DNA of 64,000 nucleotides, from positions 1,614,895-1,678,894 of the forward strand of contig CP051231.1 in NCBI GenBank assembly GCA_017792405.1, given 5' to 3'. Below are positions 15,101-23,115 of the stretch, piece by piece. This stretch comes from Oceanicola sp. Its GTDB lineage: Bacteria > Pseudomonadota > Alphaproteobacteria > Rhodobacterales > Rhodobacteraceae. The position numbers and the translations under genes are program-made. Position 1 is the stretch's first letter. Each line of letters opens with the position of its first letter. A model generated the notes under the pieces. That model did not search any database. It was not told where the DNA came from and was given only the letters and a program-made list of their open reading frames with translations.

Positions 15101-16907
15101 CCGCAACGTCATGCACCGAGACCGGGTCACCACCCGCATCGGTCATGTCGCTCACGTCGAGCTGGTCATTGCCGGTGTAGGTGCCATCGCCGTTGGCGGT
15201 GGGCGCCTCGAAGTCAAAGACGGTGTCATTGCCGTCCCCATCGCCCATCACAACGGTATCCACCGCGCCATCGGCCGCGCCGAGGGCGACGGTATCGTCG
15301 CCCGCCCCCATCTCTACGGTGTCGGCCCCTGCCCCGGTTTCGATGTAATCGTCACCGGTCGAGCCGGTCACGGTATCGTCGCCGGAGCCTAGGGTAACAG
15401 TCTCGATTTCGGAAAAGCCGGTGGTGGCGGTGCCATCGCCCAGCATGCCGGATTCGGGGCTGGTGAAGGTGACGGTCAGATCATCGGTAACCGCGCTGGC
15501 GTCGATGCTGTCGCCAAAGCTCTCGCCGGTCTCGCCGCCGGTTATGGTGTCATTGCCGAAGCCGTTCTCGACGATGAAGTCATCATCGCCCGCGCCGCCG
15601 GTCAGCGTGTCGTCGCCGGTGCCGCCGCGGATCTGGTCATCGCCATCGCCGCCGTGGATGGTGTCGTTGTTGGCGCCGCCATCCAGCGTGTCGTCGCCGC
15701 CGTAGCCATAGATCGTATCGTCACCCGCGCCGCCGGAGACGGTATCGTTGAAGCCGCCGTCATCGGGGATCGTGGTGAACTGCACATCGGTAAGCCACAG
15801 CGCCTGACCGCTGGTGCCACCGTTCTGATAGGTCACGATGATCTGCGCCACCGGGCCCTCGACGGTGATCAGCGCCGAGCCGTTCGACTGCGCCGCCGAG
15901 CCGCTGCCCGCACCGTCGATGGTGTCGGCGTCGTACATGCTGTCGTCGCCGTCGAGCTGGAAGGTGACCGGCACCTCGTTGCCCTGCGCGTCATAGGCGA
16001 CCACGGTCACGAGGTCGTCCCAGCCACCCTGGTCGAGGTCGTTGATCCGGAAGGTGGCGTTGCTCACCTCATTGGCCATGCCCGACCCGGCCGCGGCATC
16101 GAAATCGATGGTGACGGTCGCCGTGTTGGCAAAGCTGGAGAGCGAGCTGCCCGCGCCGCCGAGGTAGAGCGCGGAGTTGGTGTCGAAGGTCTCGCCCGCG
16201 CCGGTGTTCACATATTGCTGGTCGGTCGAAACCTCAGCCGCCGTCAGGCCGCCATCGTCGGCGATGCTGACGGTCACGTTCATCGTGCCCGTGTTCTGGG
16301 TAAACCCGCCGCTGATATCGGTGGTGTCGCCGCCCTGATCCGTCCAGTCCAGCGTCTCGCTGGTGGCGCTGACGCTGGCGTTGTCGGCATGGATCACATC
16401 GTTGCCGTCACCGCCCACGATGGTATCGGCGCCGCCACCGGCATAGATCGTGTCTGCCCCGGTGCCACCATCGATCACGTCATTGCCGGAGCCGGCCACG
16501 ACCGTATCGTTGCCGGCGCCCGCGTTGATGGTGTTGCCGTTGCCGTCGATCTCGTCGCCTTGGGCATCCTCGTACTGGCCATCGATCAGGTCATTGCCTG
16601 CGGTGCCATCAACCGGGCCGGGCGCGGCAGGTGTGTAGGTCGGGGCGCTGGTGGCGGTCGCGGTGAAGACCGGATCGACGAAATAGTTGTTGGGGACGAA
16701 GTAAACGAAGCCGTCGGTGCCCAGGTAGTAGGTGCCGGTATCGGTGATGTTGGTGTAGTTGTTGTTGTTGCCCGTGTAGGTGCCCGACCAGCGCCACTGG
16801 CCGGTGCCAATGGTCTCGTCGATGGAGAAGGCTTCCATCCCGCTCTGGATGGCATCGCCGTTATTCAGCGTGCCATTGCCGAGGTTAACTCTATAGCCAA
16901 TCGCCAT
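12183..16907 (-). CDS. RTX repeat protein with C-terminal Hint domain, 1574 aa
   Basis: A very large acidic exported-type protein. After an unusual N-terminal segment of about 110 residues (MAIGYRVNLGNGTL...) come many GGxGxDxxx calcium-binding nonapeptide repeats, interleaved with repeated modules of the form GFGxDTITGGExGE...TVTFSGxEAGTxTDGTDTxSFSEIE. From about residue 1384 there is a Hint domain: the nucleophile-type cysteine in CFTPGTMIATPEG, GDRVLTRD, and SPQH matching the block-B histidine motif, then a conserved tail ending LKKREVTALF. RTX proteins usually leave by type I secretion, and Hint domains can self-cleave. No secretion genes are adjacent. A segment of the protein is duplicated with a 495-residue period. 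Confidence 0.88.
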   Translation of the reverse strand: MAIGYRVNLGNGTLNNGDAIQSGMEAFSIDETIGTGQWRWSGTYTGNNNNYTNITDTGTYYLGTDGFVYFVPNNYFVDPVFTATATSAPTYTPAAPGPVDGTAGNDLIDGQYEDAQGDEIDGNGNTINAGAGNDTVVAGSGNDVIDGGTGADTIYAGGGADTIVGGDGNDVIHADNASVSATSETLDWTDQGGDTTDISGGFTQNTGTMNVTVSIADDGGLTAAEVSTDQQYVNTGAGETFDTNSALYLGGAGSSLSSFANTATVTIDFDAAAGSGMANEVSNATFRINDLDQGGWDDLVTVVAYDAQGNEVPVTFQLDGDDSMYDADTIDGAGSGSAAQSNGSALITVEGPVAQIIVTYQNGGTSGQALWLTDVQFTTIPDDGGFNDTVSGGAGDDTIYGYGGDDTLDGGANNDTIHGGDGDDQIRGGTGDDTLTGGAGDDDFIVENGFGNDTITGGETGESFGDSIDASAVTDDLTVTFTSPESGMLGDGTATTGFSEIETVTLGSGDDTVTGSTGDDYIETGAGADTVEMGAGDDTVALGAADGAVDTVVMGDGDGNDTVFDFEAPTANGDGTYTGNDQLDVSDMTDAGGDPVSVHDVAVSDDGFGSAVLTFPNGESVTLVGVSAAEAADPMWLIAAGIPGDGIVSGTAGNDVIDAGYTGDPHGDMVDNGDAILPGESGDDDIIEAGAGDDTIYAGAGDDEVYGEAGDDTVMLEDGFGADTITGGETGETNGDTVNASLVSGDQTVVFSGAEAGTLTDGTDTASFSEIENVVTGAGNDTVIGDAGDQTVFTGAGDDSIALGTGADTIFAGAGDDVITLGEAFGNDQITGGEGGETAGDLLDAGGMTSGINVTFSGDESGTVTQGGNTASFSEIERVVTGSGGDSVNATAATGGVNVATGAGDDNIALGSGDDTLDAGTGNDFVSVFDGFGNDTLLGGEGGESLVFGGLLVGDVLLANGATSDVTLTFSGPEAGTISDGTDTLSFAEFESITLGSGNDTVTGSAGADLFDTGAGADTVNAGAGDDTYGLGTTGDFATPDGATDTIIFADGDGEDTVYFFDAPTANGDGTYTGIDQIDVSGMTDAGGDPVSVHDLVVTDDGSGNAVLSFPGGESLTLVGISPADAAQPMWLIAAGIPGDGIVSGTAGDDVIDGSYASDLHGDFVDAGDAILPGEAANDDIIEAGAGADTIYAGAGDDEVYGEDGDDRFVLEDGFGADVITGGEGGETTGDTLDTTPVTGDVTITLTGAEAGTVTDGTDTANFSEIEHFETGAGADTIDGAAATTGFTANTGAGDDVLIGGDGADTLLGGDDADTFYAGDGDHVQGGEGGVDADVLDLTSAGPTRVIYDESDPESGTVEFLDGTGNVTGTMTFSEIETVNFIPCFTPGTMIATPEGPRPVEELGPGDRVLTRDHGVKRLQWVGQRLLNEHHLKANPRLMPVLIKTGALGYGLPERDIMVSPQHKMLISDARAEMLFGEHEVLVSAVHLVGLPGIEQVQVEEVIYIHIMFDAHEIIMAEGAWTESYQPGAHVLGEMEDEQREEIFEIFPELRADANSIVTARMALKKREVTALFH

Positions 16908-17189
16908 TGCGTTGCGTCCTGCTCTTCACCTTCGTTTGCGTGGGTGTCTCTGCAACCATCGCAGTCGGTAAAAACGTCCATGCAGAGCCAATGCGGCCCC
17001 TTCCCGTGGACGGATATGGCGGACTAAAGCGGCAAAACTTTGAGAAAAGCTGAAAACCAAAGGGTTATTTGGCGGCAGGAATGAGGCAGCAGGTTAAAAA
17101 AAGCATGCATTTTCAACCATTAGGAGTATTTCTACCCATGGCTGCAAAGGGGCTTTCAGCCCCCGTCAAAATGGAGTTTTCGGGGCCGT
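16908..17189. other. Gap upstream of the first RTX gene
   Basis: 282 bases without a supported gene, AT-richer than its surroundings at about 17030-17140. It would contain the promoter of the RTX gene at 16907 (the ribosome site GCAGGA lies just upstream of that ATG on the minus strand) and the end of the next RTX transcript. No confident promoter boxes were picked. Confidence 0.5.
17149..17163 (-). terminator. Possible intrinsic terminator of the second RTX gene
   Basis: On the minus strand GGGGCT-GAA-AGCCCC forms a 6-bp GC-rich stem followed by TTTGC, 27 bases after the stop of the RTX gene that ends at 17190. The T-tract is short, so efficiency is uncertain. Confidence 0.45.
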
Positions 17190-18644
17190 TCAGACCGCGA
17201 CCAGAGCCGCCTCATGACGCTTCAGAACCCGCCGCGCAGCAAGGTAGCCATTGCAGCCTTCCGGGGCCGACAGCTCGGGGAAGAGCGTGAGCAACTCAGT
17301 GCGGGCCGCGCCGTCGAGGCCCGCTAGCGTGCGGTCGCCGGGCTGAAAGCTCTCGGTCCACGCGCCATCGGAAAGCACGACCTCGTGCTGATCGAAGAGG
17401 ATGTGGATATAGGTCACCTCTTCCACGTCGGCCCGGCGGATCGTGCTGTCATTGATCATGTGCAGCGCGGCCACCAGCACCTCGCGGTCCTCGAACCACA
17501 GCGCGGCATGATCGCCGGTCACCAGCAGGCGGTGCTGCGGGCTCACCAGCATGTCACGCTCGGGCAGCCCCTGCCCCATGGCGCCCTTGGCTACGCGCAC
17601 CGGCCGCAGCTCGGGCTGGCGCTGCAGCGCGGCCTTGCCGAGCGTCTTGCGCCCGACCCAGCGGATGGTCTGCAGGCCGTTGTCGCGGGTCATCACCCGG
17701 TCGCCGACCTTCAGCGTCTCCACCGGCACCTCGCCTTCGGCGGTGGCAATCATCGTGCCCGGCGTGAAGCAGGGAATGATCTCTTCGATGTCGGTGAAGT
17801 TGACGTTGGCCCAGGTGTTGGTCAGCGGGTTGTAGAGTTGGATCTGCCCGTTGAACCCCGGTTGGCCGTTGTTTTCAGGGTTCAGAACGAGGTTCTGAAT
17901 CTCGAAGCCCTGCGCCAGCAGCGGGGTGATATCCAGCGTGTCAAAGTCGTTTCCGCCCGAGCCGCCGTTGACCGTGGTGCCGGTGATCCCGGAGGAGCCG
18001 AGGGTGTTGATGATGAAGGTATCGGCATCGTCGCCGCCGTTCAGCACATCGTTGTCGCCGCCGCCGAAGATCGTGTCATTCCCGGCCCCGCCATTCACCG
18101 TGTCGAACCCGTCACCGGCGATCAGCGTGTCATCGCCGCCACCGCCATTGATCAGGTCGTTGCCCGCGCCGCCGTTGATCACGTTGGCCGCCGAGTTGCC
18201 GGTCAGGATGTTATTGCCGTTGCCGCCCAGCAGGTTCTCGAAATTGGTCGCCGTGGTGATCCAGTTGCCGGTCACCGTGCCATTTTCGGAGATGGTCGCG
18301 TTGAGGTTGAAGTTGGTGACTGCGCTGCCAGCGAGCGAGAACGTGTCGCTCCCCGTGCCGCCATCGATGATCTCACTGCCAAGCGTGGGGTAGAGAAACC
18401 CGAGTTCGGCGGTGTCATCACCCTCTTCAAGATAAACCGTATCGTTGCCGCTGTCGGTGCCGTCTGCGAGCCAAAAGTCGTTGCCCGCGCCACCATAAAC
18501 CGTGTCATCGCCCGTGCCACCGGAGATCACATCATTTCCGGCACCTGCGAAGATCGTATCGTTCCCGCCAAAGCCATTGATGATGTCATCGACGGCGGTT
18601 CCGATCAGCGTCTCACCGTTGTTGGTGCCATTGATGATGGCCAT
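17190..18644 (-). CDS. RTX repeat protein with C-terminal Hint domain, 484 aa
   Basis: The start chosen is the ATG of MAIINGTNNGETLIG, preceded by GGGGGA at good spacing; the longer frame adds 21 residues without support. Residues 1-130 are RTX nonapeptide repeats (DDIINGFGGNDTIFAGAGND). A spacer and a second repeat block (about 155-240) follow. From about residue 292 there is a Hint domain (CFTPGTMIATAEGEVPV, GDRVMTRDNG, SPQH) plus the same C-terminal tail as its two neighbours (SFQPGDRTL...LFPEL...LKRHEAAL). It is the shortest of three tandem paralogues and effectively a minimal version of the architecture. Confidence 0.88.
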   Translation of the reverse strand: MAIINGTNNGETLIGTAVDDIINGFGGNDTIFAGAGNDVISGGTGDDTVYGGAGNDFWLADGTDSGNDTVYLEEGDDTAELGFLYPTLGSEIIDGGTGSDTFSLAGSAVTNFNLNATISENGTVTGNWITTATNFENLLGGNGNNILTGNSAANVINGGAGNDLINGGGGDDTLIAGDGFDTVNGGAGNDTIFGGGDNDVLNGGDDADTFIINTLGSSGITGTTVNGGSGGNDFDTLDITPLLAQGFEIQNLVLNPENNGQPGFNGQIQLYNPLTNTWANVNFTDIEEIIPCFTPGTMIATAEGEVPVETLKVGDRVMTRDNGLQTIRWVGRKTLGKAALQRQPELRPVRVAKGAMGQGLPERDMLVSPQHRLLVTGDHAALWFEDREVLVAALHMINDSTIRRADVEEVTYIHILFDQHEVVLSDGAWTESFQPGDRTLAGLDGAARTELLTLFPELSAPEGCNGYLAARRVLKRHEAALVAV

Positions 18645-18792
18645 GTTCAAATCCCCCACGGATCTGGCCAGACAATCCTTATGCGGCAGCGCAGCAAGGT
18701 CCGGCACCTGTTAGCAGCGCGCCTCCGTTACACCATAAAACCGGTCAATTTCTGCCTAATTGTTCGTGACGTGGCGGCATTTCGCCCTGTTC

Positions 18793-18811
18793 TGTTCACG
18801 AACAGTGAACA
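18793..18811. promoter_or_regulatory. 19-bp palindrome upstream of the second RTX gene
   Basis: TGTTCAC-GAACA-GTGAACA has perfect 7-bp inverted arms around a 5-base centre. It lies about 150 bases upstream of the start at 18644 on the minus strand, a position suited to an operator. A similar TGTTC-C-N5-G-GAACA palindrome occurs at 37437-37455. Confidence 0.45.
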
Positions 18812-18926
18812 ATCCCGTGAGTTCCGCAGGGTCAGTTTCTCTGCAACGCAGTGTCTGCTGCAATCTTGGGCAGGGCTCTCGGCTTCTGCGGCGCGGCACC
18901 GCGAATCCCCCGCCCCAGGCAAAGAA

Positions 18927-18956
18927 CTGTCCGCGTGGCTCTCACCACGCGGACAG
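18927..18956 (-). terminator. Strong hairpin, likely terminator of the third RTX gene
   Basis: CTGTCCGCGTGG and CCACGCGGACAG form a perfect 12-bp stem with a 6-base loop. On the minus strand the stem is followed by TTCTTTG, consistent with an intrinsic terminator. It is about 170 bases past the stop of the RTX gene ending at 19129, leaving a long 3' untranslated stretch. Confidence 0.6.
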
Positions 18957-19128
18957 GCTGCATATGTCCCCTCGGGGATCGCCCGTGATCGGTTGCCACC
19001 ATGGGCCCTTGCGGACCCGCCCCAAGGCAACCGGGGCGCGGATCGGTCTTCAGTGCCCCGCCGGCCCAACCGGGAGCCGGAGCGGCACCGCACCGGGCGA
19101 CGTATAAGGCCGCCGGGCGTTGGGCCGG

Positions 19129-22100
19129 TCACTCGGAAAGCAACAGGGCCTCGTGCTTCTTCAGGGTCTTCCGCGCGGCGGTGTAGCCTGCGAGGCCCTC
19201 TTTCTCCTTCAATTCGGGGAAGAGCGCCAGAAGCTCCTCGCGCTGCTCGCTGTCGAGCCCGTCCAGGGTGTAGTCGCCGGGCTGGAAGCTTTCGGTCCAG
19301 GCCCCGTCGGAGAGCACCACCTCATGCTGGTCGAACATGAAGTGGATGTAGGTCACCGAGGCCACATCCTGCGCCTCTGCGATCCCTGCCCCGTTCACCA
19401 GATGCTTGGCCGCCACCAGAACCTCGCGCTCCTCAAAGTAGAGAGCGGCGCGGTCGGAGGCCACCAGAACACGGTGCTGCGGGCTCACCAGCATGTCACG
19501 CTCCGGCAGGTTGCCGTCCAGTGCGCCCTTGGCAATCCGGACAGGACGCAGCGCGGGGCGCTTCATCAGCTCCACAGTGTCCACATCGGTCCGGCCCAAC
19601 CAACGGATCTCCTGGATGCCGTTGTCGCGGGTGATGACCTTGTCGCCCACCTTCAGCTCTTCCACGGCCACCTCGCCACGCGGCGTCGCGATCAGCGTGC
19701 CGGGGGTGAAGCAGGGGATGACGTTCTCGATTTCCTCGAAGGTCATCGTGCCGCCATCGTTGAAGTGAACGATGCCGTCTTCGCGGTCGGGCGAGGTGTA
19801 CTCGATGTAGTCCACGTCCGAGCCGGTGAGGTTCAGCGTGTCGTAGTCATCGCCACCCGAGCCGCCGTCAACGTGGTCGCCCGCGTTGCCGCCGAGGAAG
19901 GTGTCACGGTCATCATCGCCGTAGAGCTTGTCGACGCCTTGGCCGCCGATGATCGTGTCATTGCCGGTGCCGCCATAGATCTCGTCGTCGTCAACGCCGC
20001 CGTCGATGTAATCGTCGCCCTCGTCGCCGTAGATCAGGTCGTCATCGTCCTGGCCGTAGATGGTGTCGTTGCCGGCACCGCCGTGGATCACGTCATCGCC
20101 GTTGTCGGGGCGCAAGTCGCCCGCGTCGTCGGGGATGTTCAGCGCGTCGGGGAAGACCGGGTTCAGGCCACCATAGATGATGTCATTGCCCGCGCCGCCG
20201 TCGAGGTAGTCGTTGCCCTCGCCGCCCACGATGATGTCGTCGCCGTCGCCACCCAGCACGGTGTCGTCGTCGAAGCCCGCATCGATCTTGTCGTTGCCCG
20301 CACCGCCCTCGATGTAGTCGTCATCGTCGCCGGTGATGATGGTGTCATTGCCATCGCCGCCATAAACGGTGTCGCGGTCATCATAGGGGTCCGCATCAGG
20401 CGCCCAAATGCCCGGATACCCCTGGTCGGGCGAGCCGGACACACCATAGGCATCGAGGTTGCCAGAGGTGTTGATGTAGTCATCAGAGCCGCCACCCTCG
20501 ACATAATCGGAGCCGTCGCCCCCGATGATGTGGTCCTTGTTATTGCCGCCGATCAGCGTGTCATTGCCGGAGCCACCGTCGATGAGGTCTTCGCCGCCAC
20601 CGCCCTGGATGGTGTCGTCGCCCGCGCCACCGGAGAGAGTGTCATCACCGCTCATGCCGTCGATGGTGTCGTTGCCGTCACCGCCTTCGATCACGTCGGC
20701 ATCCTGACCACCACGGATCCAGTCGTCGCCCGCGCCACCGTCGATCTGGTCGTTGCCACCCTGACCATAGATGGTGTCATTGCCTTCACCGCCGGCGATG
20801 ATGTCGTCGTTCTGGCCACCTTCGATGTAGTCGTTGCCAGCGCCACCATCGAGGATGTCGTTGCCGCCGCGGCCGTAGATGCTGTCGTTGCCGTCACCAC
20901 CGAATACAACGTCATCGCCCACACCGGCCTTGACCACGTCATCGCCTGCGCCAGCGTCGATGATGTCATCGTCCGGACCGCCGCCAAAGATGTTGTCGCC
21001 GCCGTCGACCATGTCGCCTTCCGGGTCACCCTCGTAGGCTTCGTCGATGTAATCGTTGCCGGCCGTGCCTTCCACGATCCCGTCCCGCAGGGTGACGGTC
21101 ACGGTGGCCGTGTCGAACCCGCCTTTGCCGTCGCTGACGGTGTATTCAAAGGTCACATCGCCATCCACGGTCCCATCGGGGGTGAAGGTCACGGTGCCAT
21201 CGCCATTGTCCACCACGGTGCCGCCAGCGGCGGGCTGGGTGATGCTGTCGATGGTCAGCGTGTCGCCATCCGGGTCGGTATCGTTGCCGAGCACGTCGAT
21301 CGTGACCGGGTTCAGGATGTCACCCTTGGCCACATCATCGCCCGCCACCGGCAGCTGGTTGGCCGGGGTGCCGTTGATGTTTTCGATCTCGGTGAAGGTC
21401 ATCGTCTCGCCGGTCGGCTTGCCGTCGGCATCGACGTAGACAACCGTGCCGTTCCAGCCGTTGCCGTTGGAGTCGGGCTCCAGATCCTTCAGGTAGAAGG
21501 GCTCGCCGAGGGTCAGGTCGAGCGTATCGTTGTCGTCGCCACCGGCGCCGCCATCAACCACGTCACCCGCGCCGCCCACGATGGTGTCGGCATCGTCGCC
21601 GCCCAGCACCGTATCGGCGCCTTCGCCACCGTCGAGGTAATCCGCCCCGGCATTGCCTTCGATGTAATCGTTGCCCAGACCGCCAAGGATGGTGTCATTG
21701 CCCGGCACACCTTCGCCCTCACCTTCACCGGTGATGGTGTCGAAGTAGATGTCGGTCACGTTCACGCCGCTGTCACTGTGGCCGTCCTGAACGTGGGTGA
21801 TGACCAGCTTGGCCACCGGGCCAGGCACGCTGACCAGCGCCGAGTAGGTCGGCGAGGTGTCGGCCGCGCCGCCGCCTTTGGAGACGGCGGTATCGAACCC
21901 GGCCACGCTGTCGTTGTCGTAGAGCGAGACGCCGTCGCCCGCGCTCATGTCGACCGGGATCTTGTTGCCCTCGGCGTCATAGGCGGTGATGACAACGGTG
22001 CTGTCGAAGTCGATGTCGTTCACCCGGAACGACACGTTCTCGGCGTCCTTCTCGAACTCCAGCGTGTAGGTCTGGCTGTCGCCCTTGTAGTCCAGCTCGC

Positions 22101-23115
22101 TCTCCAGCGAGGAGTGGGCATTGGCGCCCGGCAGCTCACCGGTGTCGATCGAATGCACCTTCTGCTGATCGGTCGAGAAGGTGTTGTCGTACGACTTGTT
22201 GAGCGTGAGGGTCACCACGTTTTCGCCGGTGTCCTGGCTCTGGCTGACGATCTTCTCGCCGTTCTGCAGGCTGCCGCCGTGGTAGTCCTTCAGCTCGGAC
22301 CACTTGAAGGCTTCCTGGGTCGAGGTGGTCGCGCCCGCACCGTTGCCATAGGGGCCGGAGGCATCGCCGATCAGGATATCGTCGCCCGCGCCGCCCTCGA
22401 GCGTGTCGGAGCCGCCGTTGCCGTAGACCTCGTCGTTGCCCTCGCCAGCCAGCACGGTGTCGTCACCGTCACCGGCCACAACGATATCGTCGTTCGGGCC
22501 TTCGCCGGGCAGGATCGCATCATTGTTGTCGATCTTGTCGCCCTCGGGGTCGCCCTCGTAGGTGGTGTCGATCAGGTCGTCACCGCCGGTGCCTTCCACG
22601 ATCCCGTCACCCTCGGGCGCAGGCGTGGTGTACGACACGTTGTCGACCGCGCCGGAGCCGTTGAACACGACCTCGACCTTGCCGACGCCTTCGATGTTGC
22701 CGAAGTCCACGTTGCACTGGCCGTTGTTGGCCGTGGTGACGTAATGGTAGCCTATGTAGTGGCCATTATCGTCGTAGAACTTGATCTTGGCGCCCTCTTC
22801 CACGTCCAGCAGGGTCAGCGAGTGGAAGGTGACCTCTTCGGTGAAATCGAACACCAGTGTGCCGCCGCAGGCCTCGTCATCGGGGTCGTTCGAGTCGCCA
22901 TCCTCAGAGATGATCAGCACGTTGCCGAGGTTGGAGGTGGCCAGGTCATGGTCTCCGCCCGTCGGGTTCGACGTGTCGAAGATCATCGCCGGGCTCTTGT
23001 AGTAGTTGACCTTGCCATCAACGATCGAAGAGATCGTCACGCCTTTGGAGGCATACTCGTCGTCTATGACGGTGCCTGCACTTTCGCCGTTGAAGTCCAG
23101 CGTTACCTTCGTCAT
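19129..23115 (-). CDS. RTX repeat protein with lectin-like N terminus, cadherin/Ig-like domain and C-terminal Hint domain, 1328 aa
   Basis: The ATG at 23115 follows AGGGGA on the minus strand. The N-terminal domain of about 165 residues (MTKVTLDFNG..., MIFDTSNPTGGDHDLAT) resembles carbohydrate-binding or PEP-CTERM-type beta-sandwich domains. An RTX block follows, then a second beta domain, then a cadherin/Ig-like tandem domain near residues 600-690 (NQLPVAGDD...DVLGNDTDPDGD...FEYTVSDGKGG). Next comes a long uninterrupted RTX array and a Hint domain from about residue 1136 (CFTPGTLIATPRGEV, GDKVITRDNG, SPQH). The conserved tail SFQPGDYTL...LKKHEALLLSE ends the protein. Likely a secreted calcium-dependent surface or matrix protein; self-processing at the Hint cysteine is inferred. 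Confidence 0.88.
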   Translation of the reverse strand: MTKVTLDFNGESAGTVIDDEYASKGVTISSIVDGKVNYYKSPAMIFDTSNPTGGDHDLATSNLGNVLIISEDGDSNDPDDEACGGTLVFDFTEEVTFHSLTLLDVEEGAKIKFYDDNGHYIGYHYVTTANNGQCNVDFGNIEGVGKVEVVFNGSGAVDNVSYTTPAPEGDGIVEGTGGDDLIDTTYEGDPEGDKIDNNDAILPGEGPNDDIVVAGDGDDTVLAGEGNDEVYGNGGSDTLEGGAGDDILIGDASGPYGNGAGATTSTQEAFKWSELKDYHGGSLQNGEKIVSQSQDTGENVVTLTLNKSYDNTFSTDQQKVHSIDTGELPGANAHSSLESELDYKGDSQTYTLEFEKDAENVSFRVNDIDFDSTVVITAYDAEGNKIPVDMSAGDGVSLYDNDSVAGFDTAVSKGGGAADTSPTYSALVSVPGPVAKLVITHVQDGHSDSGVNVTDIYFDTITGEGEGEGVPGNDTILGGLGNDYIEGNAGADYLDGGEGADTVLGGDDADTIVGGAGDVVDGGAGGDDNDTLDLTLGEPFYLKDLEPDSNGNGWNGTVVYVDADGKPTGETMTFTEIENINGTPANQLPVAGDDVAKGDILNPVTIDVLGNDTDPDGDTLTIDSITQPAAGGTVVDNGDGTVTFTPDGTVDGDVTFEYTVSDGKGGFDTATVTVTLRDGIVEGTAGNDYIDEAYEGDPEGDMVDGGDNIFGGGPDDDIIDAGAGDDVVKAGVGDDVVFGGDGNDSIYGRGGNDILDGGAGNDYIEGGQNDDIIAGGEGNDTIYGQGGNDQIDGGAGDDWIRGGQDADVIEGGDGNDTIDGMSGDDTLSGGAGDDTIQGGGGEDLIDGGSGNDTLIGGNNKDHIIGGDGSDYVEGGGSDDYINTSGNLDAYGVSGSPDQGYPGIWAPDADPYDDRDTVYGGDGNDTIITGDDDDYIEGGAGNDKIDAGFDDDTVLGGDGDDIIVGGEGNDYLDGGAGNDIIYGGLNPVFPDALNIPDDAGDLRPDNGDDVIHGGAGNDTIYGQDDDDLIYGDEGDDYIDGGVDDDEIYGGTGNDTIIGGQGVDKLYGDDDRDTFLGGNAGDHVDGGSGGDDYDTLNLTGSDVDYIEYTSPDREDGIVHFNDGGTMTFEEIENVIPCFTPGTLIATPRGEVAVEELKVGDKVITRDNGIQEIRWLGRTDVDTVELMKRPALRPVRIAKGALDGNLPERDMLVSPQHRVLVASDRAALYFEEREVLVAAKHLVNGAGIAEAQDVASVTYIHFMFDQHEVVLSDGAWTESFQPGDYTLDGLDSEQREELLALFPELKEKEGLAGYTAARKTLKKHEALLLSE

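Larger units (their letters stand above)
18645..19128. other. 484-base gap between the second and third RTX genes
   Basis: No gene is supported here. The region contains a 19-bp palindrome (18793-18811) close to a related half site (TGTTCGTGAC at 18761-18770) upstream of the second RTX gene, and a strong 12-bp-arm hairpin (18927-18956). Both are listed separately. The remainder, about 18960-19128, is GC-rich with no pattern I can name. Confidence 0.55.

Noticed and set aside
12150..15392. A very long open frame on the plus strand opposite the first RTX gene
   Set aside because: It is the complement of highly repetitive GC-rich RTX coding sequence, which rarely has stops on the other strand. 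The minus strand encodes a recognisable RTX-Hint protein with a start and ribosome site.
12900..15700. Possible CRISPR or tandem-repeat array in the RTX gene
   Set aside because: The repeats are codon-phased (27-base RTX units) without unique spacers of constant length. They encode the nonapeptide repeats.
18793..18811. LexA box near the second RTX gene
   Set aside because: The half sites there are not spaced as GTTC-N7-GTTC, so I list only a generic palindrome.
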